This document shows positions 57,450 to 64,000 of a stretch of DNA of 64,000 bases, one piece after another. The translations under genes and the position numbers were made by a program. The stretch covers positions 147,593,405 through 147,657,404 of the forward strand of contig OX422221.1 in NCBI GenBank assembly GCA_949130495.1. Direction: 5' to 3'. Under the pieces are notes generated by a model that did no database searches, was not told the origin of the DNA, and worked only from the letters and a program-made list of their open reading frames with translations. Source of the DNA: Sambucus nigra (Eukaryota > Streptophyta > Magnoliopsida > Dipsacales > Adoxaceae). Positions within the stretch are counted from its first letter, which is position 1, and every line of letters starts with the position of its first letter.

Positions 57450-59350
57450 TGTGAAGTCTAAATAGTAGGTTGTAAATAGTTAGCTTTTTAATTTTCTTTC
57501 TTTCCTATTTTTCTTTCCTTTTTATTTATTCTAGTGTAATTAGTTAACTTTTTGTTATTTGTTTTTGCTATGCTCGGTACTAACTTGTTTTGTAGATTCC
57601 TTTGGACTCGCGCTTATGGAGATCGCTCCAATTTTGGGTAATATCGTTCTTTTCCTCTCTTTGTGTTGTGTTCTTAATGCGCATTGAGGACAATGCAATA
57701 TTTAAGTTAGGGGGTATAGGATATTCTATCCATTTCTTTGTTTTGTCCATGGATTTTCTCACATTTAGTTACTAAGTATGCCTTTTTGTGAAAAATTTGA
57801 AAAATTTCAAAAATATTTTCTTTCTTTTTTCTCTTTTATTGGGCATTTTGCCTTGTTTTCGATGATAAATTTCAATAATTGCCCGATCCAATAGACAACT
57901 CAATGATGCATGTTCTCGATTTTAGAAGTTATTAGACTTTAGTCCTCAAATCATTGATATTGTGAATAACTTCATGAATTAAACCTTATCCCATGAGCAT
58001 ATGCACTTTCCTGGTTCTATTGATTTGGTTTAAGATTTTTATAACTCGGTAATCTTTTGTTGCATTGTATATACTTACACTGAGTAAGCTTTGTACCTTT
58101 CGTCGTTTGTGAGTGTTATACACTATTCTTTTCTCATTGAAAACGTTGAATTCGTTGGTAATCTCTCTAATCTTTCATTTGACCGTTTATTAATTGAGTT
58201 CATGCTTGAAATGTGTTACTTGATCATGATTTTCATATATTGTTTTGACTTGAGAATTGCGTAAACTTTGTGAAATGATCGTAGGCAATCTTTGTTATAT
58301 CACCCATATTAGCCTTGACCTCACCTTATATGTTTACCCTCGTTAACCCCTTTGAGCCTAAATACTAGCCTTTCGTTTCATTACCCAAAATCCCATAACC
58401 AACTCCAAATTGGAGTTTTAAGCCATACATACACCTTACATACCTTTGTTTGGAATGATACTTGGGATTGAATGATGTTATTGTAGTGTGGTTGTAATTT
58501 AGGCATATGAGAGTTTGATAAGTAAAGAAAAGTGATGTGAAAAAAGTGAAGAAAAAGAGAAAATTGAAAACAAAAGAAAAAGTGAGAAAAAGGAAGAAAA
58601 GAAAAAGAAAGAGAAAGTTGTTTATATTGTTTGTAGTGTTTCAATAAGCTTTTATTACTCTCTCGATTGTTATATCTAATGCTCGTTTGGACATCTTTGT
58701 CCAACTTTTGATATTGCCCACTTTTTCACATTATTCCGAGTTTCATCCCTAAACACTTTGAATCCGTATATACATCCCTTTCATTTCGTACCCTAACCTA
58801 GCCTACATTACAACCCTATACAAGTCCTATGTGATCTTAAGTAGATGTAATTCAAATGTTTAAATAATTTTGATAATCTGTGAAAATGCATTTCGCCTCT
58901 TTTATATGTGCGGTATCCTTTCACTGAGATTGCAATTTTTATTTCCTATATAGCGTTCTTCTTTTGTGACATGTGTGCGGCCTAGTTTCCATTTACATTT
59001 ACTCTTAAGCCCACATGTTCCGTGTGTTACCTCCCTGTTTTGAGTGAATTCGCTTGATGAGCGTAATGCCCGTGAGGATTGAATATATGCATGCTTTGAT
59101 TTTTAGTATCCGGTTTATATAAGTTTTTCACCAAATCACATTTTGCATTTGCTTTCCCCCCTCCCACTTTTAAAGTTTCAATTCTATGAGGTGCATTCAA
59201 CTTGTTAATAACAACGGACTTTTGTTTGAATTCGTTCAATATGCTAATAACATGCTTGAAATCTTTTTCGTTGTTGTTGAGTTTGTCGCATGTTGGGTTG
59301 GGCATATTTTGAGGAAACCATGTGATGTTTGTGGGTATCATCCCTGAAAA
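57450..59350 (+). other. Long non-coding region of element D
   Basis: About 1.9 kb without a credible frame. At 57681-57696 a hairpin GCATTG-AGGA-CAATGC is followed by a PPT-like AAGTTAGGGGG (57704-57714) and a small inverted repeat GGATA..TATCC. A similar GAGGACAATGCAA...GGGGG signature is seen just after integrase in Athila elements. Confidence 0.55.
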
Positions 59351-59443
59351 CCCTCACGAGACGACACTCGTCCACTAGGGTAACCTAGGGGTTTAACGGC
59401 TTATTGCATATGCTAAATGCAATCGTTCGCCCGCGAAAGTGGC
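59351..59443 (+). other. Conserved structured block near the 3' LTR of element D
   Basis: Three potential hairpins occur: ACGAG/CTCGT (59356-59360 with 59367-59371), CTAGG-GTAA-CCTAG (59375-59388), and ATTGCAT-ATGCTAA-ATGCAAT (59403-59423), followed by GCGAAAGTGGC. Order, spacing and flanking words match the minus-strand block at 23405-23492 of Athila A. Confidence 0.6.
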
Positions 59444-59525
59444 TTTATCTTTTTATTGCTTTTATACCATACTTTTGTACTTCTCCTTCTTTTGGTTTGC
59501 TTGTAGTTCTTGTTGTTTCCTATTT

Positions 59526-59562
59526 CATTGCTAGGGACTAGCAATGTGTAAGTTAGGGGATG
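59526..59562 (+). other. Hairpin plus polypurine tract of element D
   Basis: A perfect 9-bp stem CATTGCTAG/CTAGCAATG with loop GGA (59526-59546) ends three bases before the PPT AAGTTAGGGGATG, which abuts the 3' LTR. Confidence 0.75.
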
Positions 59563-61070
59563 TGATACGACGCAAATATTGCGTATTTTACCCGTTAACC
59601 TACGCGTTATTAGCCCCCTCGGGTATCTTAATCCCTATATTTATGCTCGTTAACCAGACAACCTCAGACTTCTATGATAACATGTTTTGCAGGGGTTAAT
59701 TGAGCTTTTGTAGGTATTTGGATGCTTAGTATGAAGTTCGGTTGCATTCCGACGAAGTTCCGTACACAACCGCACGTTCGAGGGCATTTTAGTCTTTTCA
59801 CAGCTTGGGTACCTGGTCCGACATCTCACGAAAGTTGTAGCCCTCTTCTCTAGCTTCGCGTGGCCGCGAACGGTGCGCGATTCCGATGCATAACGAAGAA
59901 GTTACGACGTTTCTTGCGGAGGAAATACAAGGAAGCAAAAGAGGAGAAGGAGAAGAGGAAGAAAAGAAGGAGGGGCTGCTGCTGCTGCAATCTGCCCTGC
60001 TTGATCGATCGATCGACACTTTTGGTCGATCGATCGACCTTTCAGGATTGTCGATATTTTCCCTTGATCGATCGATCGACCAAAGGGGTCGATCGATCGA
60101 TCCCCTGTTTTTCTGCAGATATTTGCTTTTCTTTTCTTTCTTCTTTTCTTTTATTCTAACTTACTATATAAGCCAAATTTTGGTTTTGTAATAGGAGACC
60201 ATCCCTTATACGATTTTAGCTTAGTTTAGTTAGGGTTGGAGGGTTTTTGCTTGGTTCTTCTTCTTCCTCTCTTGGATTGACACACTAATTGGTTGTAAGA
60301 TTGACTATTCATCTTCCCTCTCCTTTAATCTAGTTGTATTTCATTCTTTCCTTGCTTTCTAGATAATTTCCATCCTTTCTAATTAGGTTTTCTTGCTTTA
60401 ATTTATTTCTTTCTTAGTTAATTAGTTCAATTTAGTTTAATTATGCTTAGTCCCTAGATAAATAGGGTCGGGATTTCATTTCCGTCATTTTCGGGCCCCG
60501 AGCTCCGAAAACTAGGTTTTGTGCAAAATCGCGTTTAATTGAAATCACGTGTATTAAAGTTGGATTGTTATGCGTTTAACTTTATTTGTCACGCAACTTT
60601 AGTGTTTATAGCGACAATCCGAATTTAATCCGCGTGTGACCATTTTTCAGTTAAATATTTTATCTCGCAACTTTGGGTTAAATTCCTTCTTGCGTGATGT
60701 TTATGCTTAATTGTAAATGCTCGATTAAATGGCTTTGGAGCCTTAATTCTAATTAGTAGTTGTTTCGATCCGTTTGGTAGAATGCGATCTCGATCCTCGC
60801 TTTACTTTATTTTAGCGTAACTTATTATTTTCTTTTGTCACGACAACCACCCTTTCACCTTTTCATTTATTTATTTTACACTTTTATTCCTAAAGTAATT
60901 AAAACAATTAATATCTAAAATTCAATCACTCCCTGTGGATTTACGATACCCGACTTACCGTTGTGCTAGCTTGTCAAGTGTAGTAGTATATTAGGTTTTA
61001 TCTTTGTATCGCGGAGGCGAAACACACGACGGCTGTGTCCTCACACGAACACACTTTTTCCGCCCGATCA
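59563..61070 (+). repeat. 3' LTR of element D
   Basis: It matches 54837-56347 throughout, including TATATAAG at 60165-60172 and the GATC-palindrome array. Confidence 0.92.
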
Positions 61071-62486
61071 ATGATGTGTATATATAAACCGGGGACACGT
61101 GTATTGGTATAAGAATGAGAAGTATACCACTAATAAAATATGTTAAGTACTAAGATGTGTGCATGCTTAGTATACGTATATGATTTTATGTGTATGACAT
61201 ACCTACCATACTTGCTATCACGGGAGGTTTACGTTCGCTTAGGGCCATCTACTCCTTGTGTGCCCGAATTTAGATTGGTTCCTAGAGAACATAATGCTAG
61301 AATGACTTATTTGTGAGTTAATAAGTCAGCTGACTATGGAGCGTAGGTATGTACGTGACCCATGGATATGTTGAATTATGCTCGTCTCCATTTTCGTGTG
61401 TTGTGCTTATTCTAACAATTCGTGAGAGATTCGGAATTTGTGATCCTTATGTACGTGATGTACCGGGATGGATATCAGAGTATGTGTGCACTGCAGCTTA
61501 GCCTTGGGGTGCTTGTATTGTATATTTATGATGTGGAGAATATACGGTTAAATGAAAAGAATTGTTATGTTTGAATGTGAGAATCATTATAGTAACGCAT
61601 TGAGAATATAAAATGAGAGATAACTTTTGGTAAATTGTATTACTAATACTTTGAAATTCGAAATTTAAGTAAAGCTCTCTATTAAATTGATAACGTTGGG
61701 ACTTATAGTACGAATCGAGTAGAAAGGACAATATTTATTTTGGTCTAATTAGATATGAGAAACACTTGTATGGGTATGGTACGTTAGGAGTGCACAAATA
61801 GCCGAGAGGTGAGTATTTCACGTGAGAGCACGTCCTAACATGTACTTTGCATTCAATTTTTTAATGTTATTAAAACACTTGCTGTTTTTTTTTAAAATAC
61901 TCTCCACTTTCGGGCTCTGACCCGTTTGCTTTCAAATCTACTTTTCGTAAAAACCTTTTTATGTGCCCAGCCACAAGGACACCATGCATAGTATTTCCAG
62001 TCAGGTGACGAGCTGTAGCTGTTGTAGAAGTTACAGGACCTTGCTAGTAGACGCTTCATCTACCTTGACTCTATATTCAGATTTCATCAGTTGTAGGGCA
62101 TGTCGCCCATTTCTTTTAGAGGCATTTCATTTATTTCAGTTATTCAGACTTTTGGGTTGTAATTAATTCTGGATGCAGACTTGTTTTATTTTCTTTTCAT
62201 ATTGGGATTGTTGTGAGGAGTATTTCCTCTAGACTCATTTTTACTTATTGATTTACTATAGTTGGACTTTCTTGTGAATGGTTATGTTATCCTTTACATT
62301 TCACTTATTGCATGTTAATCAGAGTTAACTTAAAATTTGGCAACTCACTTTTTAAATACTAGGTGGTTAGTAATCATTAAAATGTTTTCGTCAGTGATGC
62401 TATTAACTGAACCAACTTGGCATTTTGTATTAATTTAATAAAGGAGTAGCTCCCCGGTATTTAATTAGTCGGGGTGTCACACTAAC

Positions 62487-63632
62487 AAAGTAAACACATA
62501 TTTCTTTATAATTTGTTTTATTATAAAGATAAAATTTGCAAGTTTATATAATTATATACTGTATATATTATATAATAATATTTGAATGAATTTGGGTAAT
62601 TTTTTTAGGGTATTTATTTTCTCGAAAAACCTGTGCCGCGAAAAAATGCGAAATGTTAGTTTACAACACTAAAATTGTGGTTTTTATTTATATCATAGGG
62701 TAAAATGCAAAGTACAACCAGAATTGGGTTACCACGTGAGTAACCCTACTGCGGCATTTTCATAGCTGCGGATTAATTTTCTTATTGGATTGAAATTGAA
62801 AATGAAGTGCAAACATTATATAGTTGACTTCATAAAATTTGAATGATATTCTATGGCTAATATTCTAAGATTAGAACACCACGAACAAGATTGTGTGGCC
62901 TACGAGGTTTCCCCGCTATAGTGGATATTATTTTGATGAATGCTATGGATGGCATTTCCTTACACCATTACGTCAATTTTGTTTCATACTTCATTTCCTT
63001 TTTATTACTTTCTTTTTTCTTGAAGCTCTATGTTGCTCAAAGCCCATAATTTATTTGATTTAGTTTGAATTATTAAATTTTACTATTATGCACATAAAAA
63101 GTACAAAGTGTTTGAATATCGCAAGATTAAAAAATAATTTATCACAAAGGAGACAAGGAGAGAATAAATTGCTTGCTGCTAAAATACCATGTGGGGGTCT
63201 GAATCAAGTAGTCAAAATCAGTTGGTAACGAAAAACCGCTATATTCATTTATGAAGAACTAACTACCACATTCACCAATTAGATATTTTCAGATACCAAG
63301 TAGTCAAAATTAAAGAGTTTTAATCCAAAACCAATCAAAATTTTTAAATTAAAAGAAAATTTATTCTCAGTAGTGTTAATATACTCGTGGATAAGTTTAG
63401 CAGATCAAGGATTGGGACCCTAATATTATAAGTTGTACTGTTCTTTTAATACTTTCTGATTAGCATGGCTAGTGACGTGAGACATGTTTTAAGATTTTGC
63501 CGACCTGTTTGTATCCAGATCAATTAAGGATTACTATGATGAGAGGGAGAGCACTCGCGTGGGCAATTTAAGATGAGGTAGAGTTCCAGTGAGATAAGGA
63601 TTCGAATTTGCGCGTGCCTTTCTTTTTTTTCT
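62487..63632. other. Intergenic region and distal promoter of ELOF1
   Basis: Unique AT-rich sequence between the chromovirus and the ELOF1 core promoter. A palindrome GGGTTAC-CACGTGA-GTAACCC at 62726-62746 contains a G-box. I see no other gene or repeat. Confidence 0.6.
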
Positions 63633-63640
63633 CTATATAG
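63633..63640 (+). promoter_or_regulatory. Core promoter TATA box of ELOF1
   Basis: CTATATAG follows a pyrimidine patch (63617-63632) and lies about 130 bp upstream of the start codon, which predicts a 5' UTR of about 100 nt. The pyrimidine patch next to TATA is common in plant core promoters. Confidence 0.6.
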
Positions 63641-63767
63641 TGAGAGCATAGCCGTGGGTTTTGTTTGTGGAAAAGATTGAAATATTTTTGAGAGTGTTTT
63701 GTGAGAGTGTTTTGTATTCCTTTCAACCACCTTGCCAAAGAAAATTTTGAATCGGCTTGCTTGAAGT

Positions 63768-64000
63768 ATGGGGAAAAGGAAGTCAAGAAGATCAAAGGCA
63801 GCACCCAAGAAGAGGATGGAGAAACTGGAGACTGTATTCACGTGTCCATTCTGCAACCACAGCAGCAGCGTTGAATGCCAAATAGACATGAAGCACATGA
63901 TTGGTGAAGCCACATGCTGGGTTTGTCGCGAGAGCTTCAGCACTACTATCACATCTCTCACTCAGCCTATTGATATATACGCTGAATGGATTGATGAATG
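63768..64000 (+). CDS. ELOF1: Transcription elongation factor 1 homolog (ELOF1/Elf1), 3' end cut by window
   Basis: The frame starts at ATG 63768 and is open to the window end, 77 codons plus two bases. The N-terminus MGKRKSRRSK, basic and then AAPKKRMEKLETVF, is the Elf1 signature. A four-Cys zinc ribbon follows: C26-P-F-C29 and C50-W-V-C53, then RESFSTTIT and PIDIYAEWIDE. The usual plant protein is somewhat longer, with an acidic tail, which should lie just beyond the edge. ELOF1 binds RNA polymerase II near the DNA entry channel in the nucleus, promoting elongation through chromatin and transcription-coupled repair. No intron is seen in this part. There are no disabling changes, so this is probably a working gene, the only one in the window. 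Confidence 0.95.
   Translation, partial: MGKRKSRRSKAAPKKRMEKLETVFTCPFCNHSSSVECQIDMKHMIGEATCWVCRESFSTTITSLTQPIDIYAEWIDE

Larger units (their letters stand above)
54837..61070 (+). mobile_element. Short Athila-related LTR element D (non-autonomous)
   Basis: Perfect ATGAT duplications (54832-54836 and 61071-61075) flank LTRs of 1511 and 1508 bp opening TGATGCGACG/TGATACGACG and ending GGTCA/GATCA. The internal part is only 3.2 kb, with a tRNA-Asp primer site, one frame of unknown function, a long non-coding part and a PPT. There is no protease, RT or integrase, so it must depend on a relative. The primer site and the structured block shared with Athila A place it near that lineage. Confidence 0.85.
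45549..62481 (+). mobile_element. Ty3/gypsy chromovirus C (Tekay/Del-like)
   Basis: Complete element with perfect CTAAC duplications at 45544-45548 and 62482-62486. The LTRs open TGTAATA and close GTGTCACA. It has an initiator tRNA-Met primer site, gag with a CCHC knuckle, protease, RT, RNase H, integrase with a C-terminal chromodomain-like segment, and a PPT. LTRs are about 2.9 kb each once element D is removed. Many stops and two frameshifts make it inactive. The chromodomain end and long LTRs suggest Tekay/Del. Confidence 0.9.
53329..62481 (+). repeat. 3' LTR of chromovirus C, split by element D
   Basis: LTR halves 53329-54836 and 61076-62481 add up to the size of the 5' LTR within a few bases. 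Element D entered a few bases upstream of the LTR TATA word (61079 onward). A GA repeat (about 53913-53933) is longer than in the 5' LTR. Confidence 0.92.

Noticed and set aside
62620..62790. Imperfect inverted words CCGCGAAAAAATGC and TGCGGCATTTTC as a MITE
   Set aside because: Arms match poorly and no target duplication is visible.

Overview
This window is plant nuclear DNA from a repeat-rich, probably eudicot genome. About 60 kb consists of nested transposable elements. The only clearly intact host gene is at the extreme right edge: the first 77 codons of ELOF1 (transcription elongation factor 1 homolog), from 63768 and cut by the window end. The organism call rests on plant-type LTR retrotransposon lineages (Tat, Athila, SIRE-like Ty1/copia, Tekay-like chromovirus), a PIF/Harbinger transposon, a Helitron-like end, short AT-rich introns, and fragments of plant genes. 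I cannot name the species.

Layout. (1) 1-3486: right part of a + oriented Tat-lineage element (E), with an antisense spliced gene, a polypurine tract and its 3' LTR. It is inserted in the integrase of (2), a minus-strand Tat-lineage element (F, 3487 to about 8190) with gag, protease, RT, two RNase H domains and a cut integrase. (3) 8710-9100: frameshifted 3' end of an AP180/CALM-type clathrin assembly protein gene. (4) 10012-45463: a PIF/Harbinger transposon with 3-bp TAA duplications and 16-bp inverted ends. Its Myb/SANT gene is split by a minus-strand Athila-type element (A, 11762-42002). A's 3' LTR was hit by a Ty1/copia element (B, 12236-20978) and a Tourist-like MITE (22134-22483). A's 5' LTR was hit by a 7.2-kb Helitron-like element carrying a phosphoglycerate-mutase-like gene fragment (34051-41257). 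(5) 45549-62481: a + strand chromovirus (C) with perfect CTAAC duplications. Its 3' LTR holds a short Athila-related element (D, 54837-61070) with perfect ATGAT duplications and a single open reading frame of unknown function. (6) 62487-64000: unique sequence, promoter and ELOF1.

The autonomous-type elements are decayed by many stops, mostly TAG, and by frameshifts. The order of events can be read directly: Harbinger, then Athila A, then copia B, MITE and Helitron inside A; separately C, then D; and F, then E.

The most interesting signals lie outside the reading frames. Elements A and D, otherwise diverged, share a block of three consecutive potential RNA hairpins just before the 3' LTR. One stem has a compensatory base-pair change around an identical loop, and two loops fit the GNRA pattern. 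D also places a hairpin with a GGA loop before each of two polypurine tracts. Four unrelated LTR families carry palindromic or 18-bp tandem arrays just upstream of a TATA box, and two of them share an identical 14-bp palindrome.
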